64,000 nucleotides of DNA, taken from positions 1,657,694-1,721,693 of the forward strand of contig CM030936.1 in assembly GCA_018136815.1 (NCBI GenBank), in the 5' to 3' direction. This document shows positions 20,381 through 30,545 of this stretch, piece after piece. The notes under the pieces are model-generated. The model saw only the letters and a program-made list of their open reading frames with translations. It made no database searches and had not been told where the DNA came from. Source of the DNA: Isochrysis galbana (taxonomy: Eukaryota; Haptophyta; Isochrysidales; Isochrysidaceae). A program made the position numbers and the translations under genes. Every line of letters begins with the position of its first letter. Position 1 is the first letter of the stretch.

Positions 20381-20737
20381 CAAAACCTTGAGAGTTGATC
20401 AGGTGATACCCCATCCGAGCGATGGGCGATGGGGGAGCGTCAGAGTTTTATGCATTATTTATTACTAGTATTTTTAAAGTTTTATTGTTGTGTTCGTATA
20501 ACCTCAGTGCTGAGGGACCGTAGCCCTTCGACGGCAACGGAGCCCCTACCCCGCGATGGGGGTGTGCGCGATTGGCGCATGGTTCGTCCGGTGTATGTGG
20601 CTATGGATGCTAGCTAACAAGATGTCCTACGACGCTATAAGTTCTAAAGGTACTAGGTACTAGAGTGAGAAGAGTAGGCCCGAGCGATGCCTCGAACAGC
20701 GAACAGCCGGGAGTTTAGTTTTGGCTCGCGCGTTGCC

Positions 20738-22020
20738 ATGGCGGACGCGTCGTCGGCGCCGGACCCCCCGATCGATGAGGAGAGCGAGGAAGAGGAGGAT
20801 GAGGACGACGTTAAAATCGTGCTGCATCAGCCCGAGGATTGGGAAGAAGAGGAGCTGGCCGAGAACATGGGTGAGGAGGGCGCCGAGTACGGCGGAGGCG
20901 AAGAGGAGCTGCTCGAGAGCGTCGACGACGGTGTGGGCGTCACCGCTCAGGGCGACGAGGCAGGCGACGAGGCGGCGGGGATGGTAGGCAGTGGTGCGTC
21001 TAGGGTAAAAAACTCGGCTGCTGCCCGCGCGGCGACGAGCAAGGCTCCTAGCAAGATGGAGGCTGCTGGCGGCGGCACAATGAAAGAAGCTAAGCTGGCC
21101 AAGGCGGAGGCTTCCAGGGCAGTTGCGGCACTCAAGGCGCGGCTCGGCCCGGTGGCGCACATGCCCGGTGGGATGCAAATGGACTTGGATGAGATCCCTG
21201 AGAACATTGACCTCGATTCCATCCAAGATCCCGGCTGGAAACGGCCTGATGCGGATCCTACAGATTACTTCAACTATGGGTTCAACGAGGTGACGTGGCG
21301 TCTGTATTGTAAGCGTCAAAAGGTGTGTGCGCTTATGCGTTGCCGCGCCACAACTTCGTCCCAACCCCTCCACCCGGCCCCGGCTGGCTTGCCACCGTTT
21401 CCCTTGCGCGGTGCTTATTGTGGATGTGGGTCGCCCACCCCTTGCCGTAGGAGCTCCGTGCCGATGCTCAAGCAATGGCCAAAACTGCAGCACCGGTGAG
21501 CGCAATTGGTGCAGCTGTCCAGCAGGTCGACCGGCAGGTGGCACCAGTTCAATTGGGCGCAATGAACATGGCAGGCGGCATGGCCATAGCCGGTGGCATG
21601 ACCGGTGGCATGACCGGTGGCATGGCCGGTGGCATGGCCGGTGGCATGGCCGGTGGCATGGCCGGTGGCATGGGCGGTGCAATGGGCTTCCAGCACAACC
21701 CTGCGATGGCTATGCAGATGCAGGCGATTCAACAGCAGCGCTTTGCGCAGATTCAGCAGATGCAGATGCAGCAGCAGATGATGCAGCAGCAGATGATGCA
21801 GCGGCAACAGCAGATGCAGATGCACCCTCATGGGCAGCAGATCCCACAAGGACAGCAGCAATTCCATACAATGCAAAATATGATGCAAAAAGGGCAACCC
21901 CAGGGGGGGCAAGAGCAACTCGGCGTAGGGCAGGGGTGCACGCAACAACCGGGTGGGCGCTCTTGGGCTGGCAACGATGATGGCGCGGCAAACAACGCTT
22001 TCAAACGTGGGCGCTACTAG
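20738..22020 (+). CDS. FIP1: FIP1, pre-mRNA 3'-end processing factor
   Basis: Two exons, 20738-21322 and 21451-22020, with a 128-bp GTGTGT...CGTAG intron in phase 0; 384 residues. FIP1 is the flexible subunit of the polyadenylation (CPSF/CPF) complex that tethers poly(A) polymerase in the nucleus. The family motif is plain at residues about 155-195: [20 protein letters not shown] followed by [18 protein letters not shown]. It is preceded by the expected long acidic N-terminus and followed by low-complexity sequence: about ten Gly-Gly-Met units, then Gln/Met-rich runs, ending KRGRY. The ATG at 20738 sits in a strong context (TTGCCATGGCG); an in-frame ATG at 20687 would add 17 residues. Identification rests on the FIP1 motif and is firm. 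Confidence 0.93.
21582..21680 (+). repeat. 12-bp coding minisatellite (Gly-Met)
   Basis: Tandem GGTGGCATGGCC units inside FIP1 exon 2, encoding GGMA/GGMT. At least six units are almost perfect, so unit number is likely to vary between strains. Confidence 0.9.
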
Positions 22021-22967
22021 TGAGCGAATAGGAGGCCATTGCTATCGCGAATCCAACTATGCATGGAATGGCGGAGCGGGCTTTGTGGAATCGCGTGTAC
22101 TATGTCTTGACATCTCGCAACTAAGTTTGTACTTGGTTCATCCACGGGGGGGGGCATGAGCCCCCCCTCTCGCCACTCCTCTCCTGTCGTGGAGGCGAAA
22201 CCGCCCGCGCCCTCTTGCCATGCCTCATGGCATGCATGACCCTCACACACCATTGACCCACTCCTTTCCTGGCACGGGGGAAAGCTTACGAGAAGCTCGC
22301 AAATTAAGCCTAAGCCCCCACGGGAGGGCCCTTGGAGAAAGAGAACGTCGTGGGATTTTCCTTTCAACTATTAATAATTAATGTTATATCCTAGCCAACC
22401 CCACTGGATAATTGGACAACTTTTCAGTCCTAGAATCCCGCTATGCCCGACGAGCTAGGGCTGTCCGAGTGCACGATACTACATGAGGGAGGAGGCACTG
22501 CCCCCTCGCCTCGATATTTGCCCCCCCTCCAGTGCACGCACCGACCCTGCGCACCGCGTCATGCCCTCTCCTCGTGTCCACGCTGGACGCTGGGGAAAAC
22601 CCCTTTCGGGTACCACAACGCGGGGGGGGGGGGGGGGGCTCGTGCGCTCGTGAAACTAGGGGCCCGAGGCGACGGTCGCGGAAGACGAGGTGAAAAGCCC
22701 CGCGGATCCCCACGAAGCGGCCGACGGAGGCGCGGGGGCGGTCGAGGCTGCCTTTCGGGCCGCGGACGTCTTCGACGACTACGACGGTGGCCCCGAAGAC
22801 GAAGGGGGTAGGGTGGGCGGAAAGCAAATAAAGCTCGGGACGTCGCCCGTGTAGCGCTCGTGTTTGGTGACGGGTTGGGACGGGCGGGCAAGCCTGTTCT
22901 CGATGTAGTTGCGGCGTTCTCGCGCGCCGGGAGGAGCCAAGCCGTTCCTAGGCAGGCGCGCTGAAGC
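22021..22967. other. Gene-free stretch with homopolymer and shared motif
   Basis: Contains TTATATCCTAGCCAACC at 22384 (seen again near 39181 and 48959) and a run of about 17 G at 22622. Overlapping frames on both strands at 22441-22830 look like GC-rich noise. Confidence 0.45.
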
Positions 22968-23657
22968 ATGCATTCGAGTGTGATTCGCATCCGTCTCAAA
23001 GTGGATACACAAAATTTTACAACACGCATTGACGACATACCAGGGAACATCGGCATGAAAGAAAAGATCAAACGAGATGTTCGTGGGGCTGGACATGTCA
23101 TTAATGGAATGATCAATATGATACCAATGGACGTCATTTCACTCCACGCAGGGCCGTCCACGGCGGATTCAGCGCCGTCTCCTGTACACGCAGGACGGAA
23201 CCTACCTCGCCATGTCGCACCCACACCGCACCCAGGACCATCTACAGCGCAAGAACACCAAGTTATCAACGTACCTCCGCCGCACTCAGAACGACGCCCC
23301 ACGGAGCAACCTGTCTCATCGAGGGCGCAACCCGTCCTCTCTACAGGAAAAGATTATCACGTCATCGATATGCCTATGATATTAGGCCCCGCAGCAACCC
23401 GTATCCCGACTGACCCTACTATAGCCTTGGCAGAGTTAGCCTCACAATACACTATCACCGGGAACGGTCTGAAGGCGCTTCAGGGTCACATGGAGAAGCT
23501 TAAAAACATCAATCTCAAATACATCGAGCAAGCCTTAAAAGCGCTCAGAGATGTATACAAAAACGTAACCAGAACATTACAAGGCTTGAACGGCAAGGTG
23601 AGGCGGAAGAAATGTACATTTGTGCAGATAGCTCGGAGATGTGAAGGGTCAAGTTGA
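22968..23657 (+). CDS. Hypothetical protein in a less GC-rich segment
   Basis: 229 residues, no recognised family. The start (MHSSVIRIRLKVDTQ) is followed by a stretch with Gly/Ile/Met-rich MINMIPMDVISLH, a Pro-rich middle, and a basic helical C-terminus (about 165-225) with LKALQGHMEKLKNINLKY. Base composition is clearly lower in GC than the flanks. The stop lies inside a 77-bp sequence repeated at 24716. Could be a gene of an unrecognised mobile or viral-like element. Confidence 0.35.
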   Translation: MHSSVIRIRLKVDTQNFTTRIDDIPGNIGMKEKIKRDVRGAGHVINGMINMIPMDVISLHAGPSTADSAPSPVHAGRNLPRHVAPTPHPGPSTAQEHQVINVPPPHSERRPTEQPVSSRAQPVLSTGKDYHVIDMPMILGPAATRIPTDPTIALAELASQYTITGNGLKALQGHMEKLKNINLKYIEQALKALRDVYKNVTRTLQGLNGKVRRKKCTFVQIARRCEGSS

Positions 23658-23725
23658 CTCAAGTAACCTCCAGGTGACAATGAAAGGTGTCAGCAGGGAT
23701 GGGGATAATTGAATGCTTTTGGTCT
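23649..23725. repeat. 77-bp direct repeat, copy A
   Basis: Identical to 24716-24792 except for one base (GAATGC against GAACGC). It includes the stop codon of the ORF ending at 23657. Confidence 0.92.
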
Positions 23726-24223
23726 TCAGGTCTACGTCTTGTTCCAGCTTGATTTGCTGAGCAAGCGCTTAGGGGCTGTGCGAAAACGTCTCACAGTAGA
23801 AAATGATGGATCTCCGGAGCGATCGCGGCCGTGGAGACTTCTTACTGGGTGTGCATTTTGTCTCAAGGTGGGCAATGGGGTTCTCAAATTTGGTATGGCT
23901 CGCACTCGCGGACGGATCAACTGCCTCCATGTGCAGTTGTCCACAACACACACTTGCACCATGGGACGTGCCAGTGCAGTACAAGGAGGGCAAATCATAC
24001 AGTCCACCACACTCGCATCTCGTGGACTGATTGTGCCCGATGGGTACCACACCTTCTTGAAGTGCTCCTGTGGTACGTTGGAACCACAGACTGGAGCAAT
24101 GTTTGCGATGGAGACCAACGAGACTCCCCGCCGTCCTCGGTGCCACAAAGCAGCCGAGTCCATTGAACCATGTTGTGCACTCTCCTCCCCTTGAAATCCA
24201 GCCAGAAAGCATCTGCATCCACG

Positions 24224-24667
24224 CTAGTTCATCTCGATCAGTGTCCATGTCAGGCCAAAGTGCTGTGGGTGGCTGGAGGAAAGTGCGCTTTTAGAGTGGT
24301 TTTGTGCCCGCGTAGCGTTTTCGTACATAACGTTAATAAGGGTTTGCTTAGACTTATTCTCGGAGCTCTTCCCGGTCCTCCCACCGAGTTCCACTCCTGG
24401 ACATGCCTCTTTGAATTTACTGCTTTCCTTCAATGTGGTAATTTGCCATTCATGCATATCCCGTACATTCAGTCGGTTTGATTCACAAAGGCTAATTGCT
24501 AAATTCACGTATCTTTCTTTTTGTGCTTTATCAATCCCTTGCATTCTAGCCAAAATATCTTTTCGCAACGATTTGTATTTTATGAGTGTTGGAACTGATT
24601 GGAGAAACGTATTATCATCCGAATGTTGCAACACGTGTCTAGCTTTAGGTTCTGTCATTTCATTCAT
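24224..24667 (-). CDS. Hypothetical protein between 77-bp direct repeats
   Basis: 147 residues starting MNEMTEPKARHV; charged and mostly helical by eye (KSLRKDILARMQGIDKAQKE), no recognised family. It lies inside the segment bounded by the two 77-bp repeats, in the less GC-rich patch. 23726-24223 holds only short overlapping frames on both strands. Coding status is uncertain. Confidence 0.35.
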   Translation of the reverse strand: MNEMTEPKARHVLQHSDDNTFLQSVPTLIKYKSLRKDILARMQGIDKAQKERYVNLAISLCESNRLNVRDMHEWQITTLKESSKFKEACPGVELGGRTGKSSENKSKQTLINVMYENATRAQNHSKSALSSSHPQHFGLTWTLIEMN

Positions 24668-24715
24668 GAGTGTGGTGGAGGGGGGGGGGCTAGCTCTAAC
24701 GACTTATTTTTCTCC

Positions 24716-24792
24716 TCAAGTTGACTCAAGTAACCTCCAGGTGACAATGAAAGGTGTCAGCAGGGATGGGGATAATTGAACGCTTTTGGTCT
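24716..24792. repeat. 77-bp direct repeat, copy B
   Basis: Second copy of 23649-23725 in the same orientation, 1067 bp away. From 24793 to 25551 no supported gene is seen. Confidence 0.92.
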
Positions 24793-25551
24793 GAACGGAA
24801 CGCGACTTTGGCACTTTGCGTGAGGACCTCCTCTCTCTAGGTGCAGATGTTATTATGAAATTCAAGCCCGCCGTGAAACGTGTATATTTTATCTTAATTC
24901 AAATAAAGCACCCGGGCACGTTAGTGGCAGGTTTTATTGTTCTTCAATTATTGTTGTTGTGAACGGACGATGGCCCATATTCGACGGAACGTGACCTTCA
25001 TGCGGTGGCATCGCATGCGAGACGCGAGCCGGCAGCTTACGTAGAAGTAGAAGACGAAGAAGGGAAGGTCGGGTCAAAGATGGACAGGAGGTCCATAAGG
25101 GTGCGGGAGATGAGTCTACCCCTATCGGGTTAAAGCTAAAGACAACGCAAGGCAACAGGATAGCGCATAAAAGTTTTCCACAGGCGCATATTGCTATTGA
25201 TAAGCGCCGAACACGCACAAGCACACATGGTACAAATTGCATAGACACATCGTCGCCGCACATCTCACTTGTTGGCATATCCTTTCTTCAGTTTGCCATT
25301 TCGATGGCAATGCTGATGATAGCGCATGGCGCCATGGGTGCAATCGTGCCTCCACTGTGTCTAGAGATCTCGGCGCTCCACTCAAGACTTCCCCAAGGGA
25401 TCATGTCCACATCTGTCGTGAGTGAGTTTGTTTGCATGGCTTGGGGAGCCGGGCAAGGCGGAGAAGTGAGCGTTGCGTGAGATTGGGATCAGCCCATCTT
25501 CAAATGGGGGTCCATCCAAGTTGTCCGTCTCGCTAACGACCGCGGCTTTCT

Positions 25552-28059
25552 TCACGCATCGGCGCCATCAGCCTCCGCCGCTACTGAAGAGGCCCTTTCG
25601 ACTTCCGCTTGTGACCTTGCTGCTCGACGTGCACGCACCGCCTCGGCAGCAGCACTGCGGGGTGGCAACATTCCGGGTTCAGCTGCGGCTGAAGCAGCCG
25701 AGGAGCGCCTTCTTTCTCGCGCAGACTGCTCAAGTGCTCCCGACGGCAGTGGTGAAGAAAGACGTCCTGTTGCGTTTGCATCTCCCTGGCTACGTGGCGA
25801 GCCAAGCGCTATACGGCCACCTTCGTCCTCGAGCACCTCCGACAAGGCGGACTTGGCGTTGTCGCGCGCGGCCCGTCGCACGCGGCGCCCGTCTGAGAAG
25901 GCGGAGAGGCTCGTCTGAGCGCCGTCAGCCCTGCCCGACGAAAGCGCCGAGCTGGACGCCCTCGGACTGCCCATGCTCGATCCAGACGCGACGAGCGACG
26001 AGACCCCAACCGCATGTGAAGCACACGACAAGTTTGAGGGGTTCGGCGCCGCTTTGGGAGGCGTGCGCGGCTCCAGCCACGGTGCTTGTGATACGGCAGA
26101 CCCGCCTGCGGTGCTCTGCACGACGCTTGGAGCCTGACTGATAGGGACTCCCAACGTCCGTCCCGCAGCCGGCTTGGCACTTGCAGTCGTGTCGCCCGGG
26201 GGTGGGAGATCAACAAATCGTGGTGCGTGACGTCGAGGTGGCATGGCATTTGAGGACTGAATGGGTGGCAGCTCAATCTGCGGCCTGCCTTGAGGACCAG
26301 CCGTGTACCGTGCGCCTCCGCCCAGGTGCGCAATGGGGGCCAAGGCTTTCGGTGGGCTATACGTGACAGACGGAGGCGGCATCCGCGACCAGCGCCCCCC
26401 ATCCGTGATGAGGCGCTGTTCCACATCCTCCTGGCCTTCCTCCTCTTCCTCCTCGCTCTCGGCACCGGATGAGTGCGCATCCGAGCCGTCGGACGTGCGC
26501 CGTCTTCGTCTCCGTCGATGTCTCCTCCCAAGCTCATCCTCGTCTTCGTCATCTTCCACTGCCTGCTTCTTGTGCTTACGGCGTGCCTTGGGCGAGCCGG
26601 TCCGCCCAGCACCCGGAGCCACGAGGGCGTTGCGCTTGTGCCGCTTACGGAGGCAGTACAGCACGATTGCGACGATGAGGCAGATAACGCAAAAGGCGAG
26701 CGCCGTTCCAGCGAGCACGATGAGGAGCACAAGCAGCCAGGTTGCGATGGCGCCATTTGGCGGCGGCGATGGCGCTGGTGGCGGCGGCGAGTCGAACAGA
26801 GGAAAGAGCAACTGCGACTCCGAGCCGAGCTGATCGTCGAGCGCGACGAGTCTCGTACTGTCATAGTACAGGGCGTAACCGGCGGGGGCGAGGACGGACT
26901 GCGTGATGAGTTGAGCCTGTGCTACGTTCAGATTGCGCTGCCGCGTCTCGCTTGTTTGGCCACCCACCTTGAGGAACCCGACCATGGCCATCGCAGGGTA
27001 GCTCGATGGCTGGAGTGCACGACGATCCACCAACGATCTAGCCCGGCGCACGCTCCCCAAGCAGACGTTGCTCGAACGTTCCCAAAGACAGTAGGAGAGG
27101 ACAACGAGCTCGCTCTTGGTCATGCCAAACGACTCGGCGGTCGTGGTGGCCATACGTTGGGCGCCGTCCGCCTCGGAGACCCCCACAGGAAGGCGGTAGA
27201 CCATCCGCGCCTCTGCGTAGTAAGAATTAGGGCTTGAAGGCGGCGACGTGGGCGAGGGCGGCGGCGACGGGGGCGGAGGCGGCGACGGAGGCGGCGACGG
27301 CGACGGAGGCGGCGAGGGCGATGGAGGGACGCTCGGCGGTGCCAGTGGTGGCGGCGGTGAGCGAGGCGGCTGGGTGGGCGGCTTGTCGGCGAGAAGCGAT
27401 TCAGGGCCACCCACGCCGCCCAACCGGTACAAGTGCGACGCTACGAGCAGCGCCCCGACCCCCTCGGTGGGTGCCAAGCCGTCAGAGAAGTACCACGCCC
27501 TGTAAAGATCGACGAGAGCCTGCCGCCAGGCGGCGTCAACCTCGACCACCATCAGCGTCCGCTGGTTTGGGGCGGGTATTAATGGCAGCTCCACGTCATA
27601 GACACCGATCCCACATGGGGTCTTCATCCCGAGGGCGCTGATACCTTCGCAGAGCCCGTCAACAATGGTGGACAGTCCCGGAAGATCTCCACACAGGCTA
27701 GCAAAGGCGAGCTGCACGCGCTCGAGCATTGGCGACGGTGGCGATGGTGTCCCGAGGTCAGGCGACGGCTCACCTGACGCAAACTCCTCAATGCCACCAC
27801 TGAAGAGCTCGCCAGAGCCCTCATCGGAGGCGCCGAGGTCGGGCTGGGAGGGCGGCTGGGCAGGCGGCGGCGGTGCTGAGGGCGGTGCGGCCTCGCACAG
27901 TGCGAGCGGCGAGAAGGGCGGTGGAGGAGGCTCACCCGAGCCAACCTCCCCGCCTGAGCCCAAGTCGTCACCGGAGCCGAGCTCTCCTGAGCCGAGCTCT
28001 GCTGCTACTTGCGAGAGCAGGAGCAGCAGCAGCAGCGGCGGTGGCCGTGGAGGGCGCAT
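25552..28059 (-). CDS. Type I membrane protein with proline-rich spacer
   Basis: 835 residues from the ATG at 28059, chosen because it starts a textbook signal peptide (MRPPRPPPLLLLLLLSQVAA); the open frame continues upstream without such a signal. After it come acidic ELGSG repeats, an ectodomain module with three or more cysteines, a Pro-Pro-Ser/Pro-Ser-Pro spacer like those of algal pherophorins and other hydroxyproline-rich wall proteins (near residues 240-280), a second globular module, another short proline run, one transmembrane helix (TWLLVLLIVLAGTALAFCVI) and a long basic, Ser-rich cytoplasmic tail with an Arg run. This suggests a surface receptor or wall-anchoring protein. The globular parts match no family known to me. 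It is divergently arranged with HYPK. Confidence 0.8.
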   Translation of the reverse strand: MRPPRPPPLLLLLLLSQVAAELGSGELGSGDDLGSGGEVGSGEPPPPPFSPLALCEAAPPSAPPPPAQPPSQPDLGASDEGSGELFSGGIEEFASGEPSPDLGTPSPPSPMLERVQLAFASLCGDLPGLSTIVDGLCEGISALGMKTPCGIGVYDVELPLIPAPNQRTLMVVEVDAAWRQALVDLYRAWYFSDGLAPTEGVGALLVASHLYRLGGVGGPESLLADKPPTQPPRSPPPPLAPPSVPPSPSPPPSPSPPPSPPPPPSPPPSPTSPPSSPNSYYAEARMVYRLPVGVSEADGAQRMATTTAESFGMTKSELVVLSYCLWERSSNVCLGSVRRARSLVDRRALQPSSYPAMAMVGFLKVGGQTSETRQRNLNVAQAQLITQSVLAPAGYALYYDSTRLVALDDQLGSESQLLFPLFDSPPPPAPSPPPNGAIATWLLVLLIVLAGTALAFCVICLIVAIVLYCLRKRHKRNALVAPGAGRTGSPKARRKHKKQAVEDDEDEDELGRRHRRRRRRRTSDGSDAHSSGAESEEEEEEGQEDVEQRLITDGGRWSRMPPPSVTYSPPKALAPIAHLGGGARYTAGPQGRPQIELPPIQSSNAMPPRRHAPRFVDLPPPGDTTASAKPAAGRTLGVPISQAPSVVQSTAGGSAVSQAPWLEPRTPPKAAPNPSNLSCASHAVGVSSLVASGSSMGSPRASSSALSSGRADGAQTSLSAFSDGRRVRRAARDNAKSALSEVLEDEGGRIALGSPRSQGDANATGRLSSPLPSGALEQSARERRRSSAASAAAEPGMLPPRSAAAEAVRARRAARSQAEVERASSVAAEADGADA

Positions 28060-28741
28060 CGTCGTTGGACGGAAGGGAGGGGGCGGGAGCGAGCGACTCG
28101 GTCGGCGCTCGAGCCTGCCTGTCCCGCGCCCTGGCAGCCTCAGCTGCTGCGCGCAAGTGGAGGGGAGGCGCGGGCGCCAGGCCGTTGAGAGCAGGCGACA
28201 ACCGGAGAAGAGATCAAGAAGGGGGAAGTGGTAGAGAAGAGTAGACGAGCCGGGAGGTCTGTCTAGCGAGGAGAAGACCGGGCGCACAGGGAGAGTAGAG
28301 AAGAGGGAGACAGAAGAGAGATCAGAAGTGAAAGAGGGCGCGGGCTCTCTCTCTCTCTTTCTCTCTCCCTCCCACTCTTCACTCCGCTCTTGGGTGGCCG
28401 GTCCACACGCGGGGGGAGGAAGAAACAGCGCGGTTGTTCTTCGTATATTGTACCCTCTCTCCCCCTCTTCCCAGAGAGTGAGAGAGAGAGAGAGAGGGAG
28501 GGAGCATCAAACACGTCCACTCTTCAAAATAAGTATTCCTATGACCTTCCAGAACGAGCACTCTAACGTACTCTACTCTCTACTTTTAAAACTCTAGAGA
28601 TCCAAAGCAGACCCGACCTGTGGGCGGGTGGCGGCCGCGCGTGTGTGGGTCGGTGTGGGACAGGGAATGGTTTAAACTTAGCGCCTCGCCTAGCGCCGCG
28701 CCCGCAGCGCGTGCCCGGCGACGGCGCGGCCCGCGAGAGCG
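28060..28741. promoter_or_regulatory. Divergent intergenic region with CT/GA microsatellites
   Basis: 682 bp between the start codons of the membrane-protein gene (minus) and HYPK (plus), presumably holding both promoters. It contains a CT-rich tract (about 28348-28372) and a GAGAGA tract (about 28480-28500), which can pair as a large hairpin. No core promoter element was identified. Confidence 0.5.
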
Positions 28742-29134
28742 ATGAGCCCAAAGGGCAAGAAGCCTGCGCCGGCAAAGGCGGAGCCTCGGGCGGAGGCGGA
28801 GGAGGAGGATGTGGAGGAGGAGGAGGCTGGCTCCAAGGAGAAGAGACGGGAGGGGGGGGATGTAGCCAAGCTGACCGACTACGTCGAGCAGCGCGAGATT
28901 GACTCAGACCGCGCGACACAAGCAGTGGCCTCCATCATGGATGGCGGCCAGACTGCAGCCGAGCGCGAGGCGGAGGCGGCGCGCGAGAAGGACCTGGCCA
29001 ACGTCACCATCGAACCCGCTGACGTTGAACTCGTCGCGCATGAATTGGAGCTTGAGCGCTCGGTTGCTGAGCGGAAGCTGCGTGAGGCAAAGGGAGATGT
29101 CGTGGTGTGCCTGAATACTCTCGTCTCGGCGTGA
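28742..29134 (+). CDS. HYPK: HYPK-like NatA-associated chaperone
   Basis: 130 residues, single exon. HYPK (Huntingtin-interacting protein K) binds the NatA N-terminal acetyltransferase at the ribosome and modulates it. The C-terminal UBA-like domain is clear at about residues 86-129: LANVTIEPADVELVAHELEL, then ERSVAERKLREAKGDVV, close to the family pattern VTIxxEDLELIxxEMExSRxxAERxLREHxGNVV. The middle KLTDYVEQREIDSD matches the family helix before it. The N-terminal 45 residues are Lys/Ala/Glu-rich and specific to this protein. Length agrees with the usual ~120-130. The start is the first ATG. Confidence 0.88.
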   Translation: MSPKGKKPAPAKAEPRAEAEEEDVEEEEAGSKEKRREGGDVAKLTDYVEQREIDSDRATQAVASIMDGGQTAAEREAEAAREKDLANVTIEPADVELVAHELELERSVAERKLREAKGDVVVCLNTLVSA

Positions 29135-29517
29135 GGGGCCGGGCGTGGAGTCGGAACTCTGCTGTGAGAACGATGTCCGTCCATAACTCTTGCTCGACGG
29201 CGGCCAAGGCGGCCTCGCCGCGTCTCGTACCGACAGTCCATGGGCGTGTACCAGTCATTGAGCCAACATTGACAAGGATCTAGTGCCTGCTCGTCACCCA
29301 TGTGCTTGCCTGGGGCGCCATCATCGCATCTCTGCACAACCCAATCGCTGATTGATTCACGCCTGACAGCCGCTCATTTGTGCGGTGCGCGTGCATGTGC
29401 GTCGCTTGTTTGCGTCGTGTACATGTGTTAGCGTGCCCCTTGTCCATGTCTGTGGCGCTGGATATTGCGGGTCACGGAGCGACGAAGGCATTACTTTGGT
29501 CGATGGGAGATGCTCAA
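29135..29517. other. 3' flank of HYPK, no gene
   Basis: Nothing beyond overlapping shadow frames. Confidence 0.5.
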
Positions 29518-29723
29518 CTAACATTATAGTTGGTTGCGATGGAGCGCGCCGCTGAGCCCCTCCTCTCCTTCGGGTCCCCCGCCGAGGGCGGCCCCCCTGT
29601 CCCCACGGACCAGTCGCTGGCAAAGCGGCCGCGTCCACCCTCGGAGGCCGACAAGGTGCGTGCGACCCAGGTCGCGCCACACGGCCCGTGGCCACCGCCT
29701 AGATGCTCGCCCATCTGCTCGTG
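29518..29723 (+). repeat. MERA-leader repeat, copy 2
   Basis: ACATTATAGTTGGTTGCGATGGAGCGCGCC opens a frame, MERAAEPLLSFGSPAEGGPP, then DQSLAKRPRPPSEADKVRAT, nearly the same as the copy at 57637. The conserved leader and start codon point to a duplicated 5' end of a mobile element or gene. The frame stops within about 60 codons. Confidence 0.6.
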
Positions 29724-29727
29724 AAAG

Positions 29728-29936
29728 GTGAAGCACCTTTCGCGGCGCGCGCATGTCTATTTGCGACTCCCAGCGCCGCCTAGGAGACACAAATGGGCCA
29801 AGATATGATGGGTGAGGGGTATGGAGACGCCCTCCCATACCGCTACAGCCGTCAACGAGGTGGTCTGAGAGGCAGGCATGGGAGGGGACGGCGCGGCGCG
29901 GCAATGGCGTGCAGCACCTCCGAAGGTGCTTCACCT
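29728..29936. mobile_element. Candidate MITE
   Basis: AGGTGAAGCACCTTTCG at 29728 is answered by its near-perfect reverse complement CCGAAGGTGCTTCACCT at 29920. The 209-bp interval holds no convincing gene. Target duplications are not evident, so this is a suggestion only. Confidence 0.35.
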
Positions 29937-29982
29937 CTTAAGGTGGCGTCGCCACGGCGAGGAGGGGGAGGGCGGCGCGCGA

Positions 29983-30265
29983 AGCCGCCCAGCCCCTTGT
30001 CGCATTCGCGAATCGACACTCGTTAGGCTTCGCTCCTCTCTTCGTCGTTCGGTATTTATCGTTATAATTCTCTCGTTCTCGTTCTCGGTCAAAAGCTTCG
30101 CTTGGATGCATGGGATCGTGGGTTGTGGAGCGCCCTCTCTCTTTCTCTCGAAAGAGAAGGGAAGTTTCCCCACCTTTCTTCCTCCCAGGCGCCTCGCAAA
30201 TAGGTTTAATTTGCTATCTCTACAGCGGTTCTTTATCTGCTTCTGGGGGCAATCAGGTTTAATTT
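29983..30265 (+). repeat. Dispersed repeat, inverted partner of 14989-15310
   Basis: Reverse-complement match to the flank of the decayed retroelement at 14 kb, ending with CTTCTGGGGGCAATCAGGTTTAATTT. Here no methyltransferase or protease follows, so it may be a solo LTR. Confidence 0.65.
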
Positions 30266-30339
30266 ACGACCTCTTCGTATCTCCCCCTTAGGCACATCGC
30301 ACTCCTTTCGTCTTATTTGGTAGGTCTCTTGGAATCTTG

Positions 30340-30545
30340 TGCGGCAGGATTGCCCCTCGTTTCCGTTATGGTGCGATTCCTCCTGCCCGCCTTCCTCTGC
30401 TGACGGGCTTCAGCCCGTCAGCACCTCCGAACTCGTCTCCTCCGCCGCGCCTGCCGCCGGCATGGCCCCTTCCTCATTGCCCTCAGGCCCTATGGGCCAC
30501 TCCAATTCGTCACCCCTCCAGCTGCCATGGGGCCTGACGGCTGTG
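30340..30545 (+). repeat. Repeat shared with the 51-53 kb transposon, with hairpin
   Basis: Matches the reverse complement of about 51240-51440. It contains TGACGGGCTTCAGCCCGTCA (30401-30420), a perfect 9-bp-arm palindrome with a 2-base centre; the partner palindrome is at 51375-51394. Confidence 0.65.

Noticed and set aside
21415-21948. 177-codon His/Leu-rich minus-strand frame
   Set aside because: Antisense of the FIP1 Gly-Met and Gln repeats.
22441-23302. 247- and 128-codon minus-strand frames
   Set aside because: Open only because of GC bias; Arg/Pro-rich, no domain.
25809-26864. 351-codon minus-strand frame within the membrane-protein gene
   Set aside because: Arg/Ser-rich shadow of the 25552-28059 gene in another frame.
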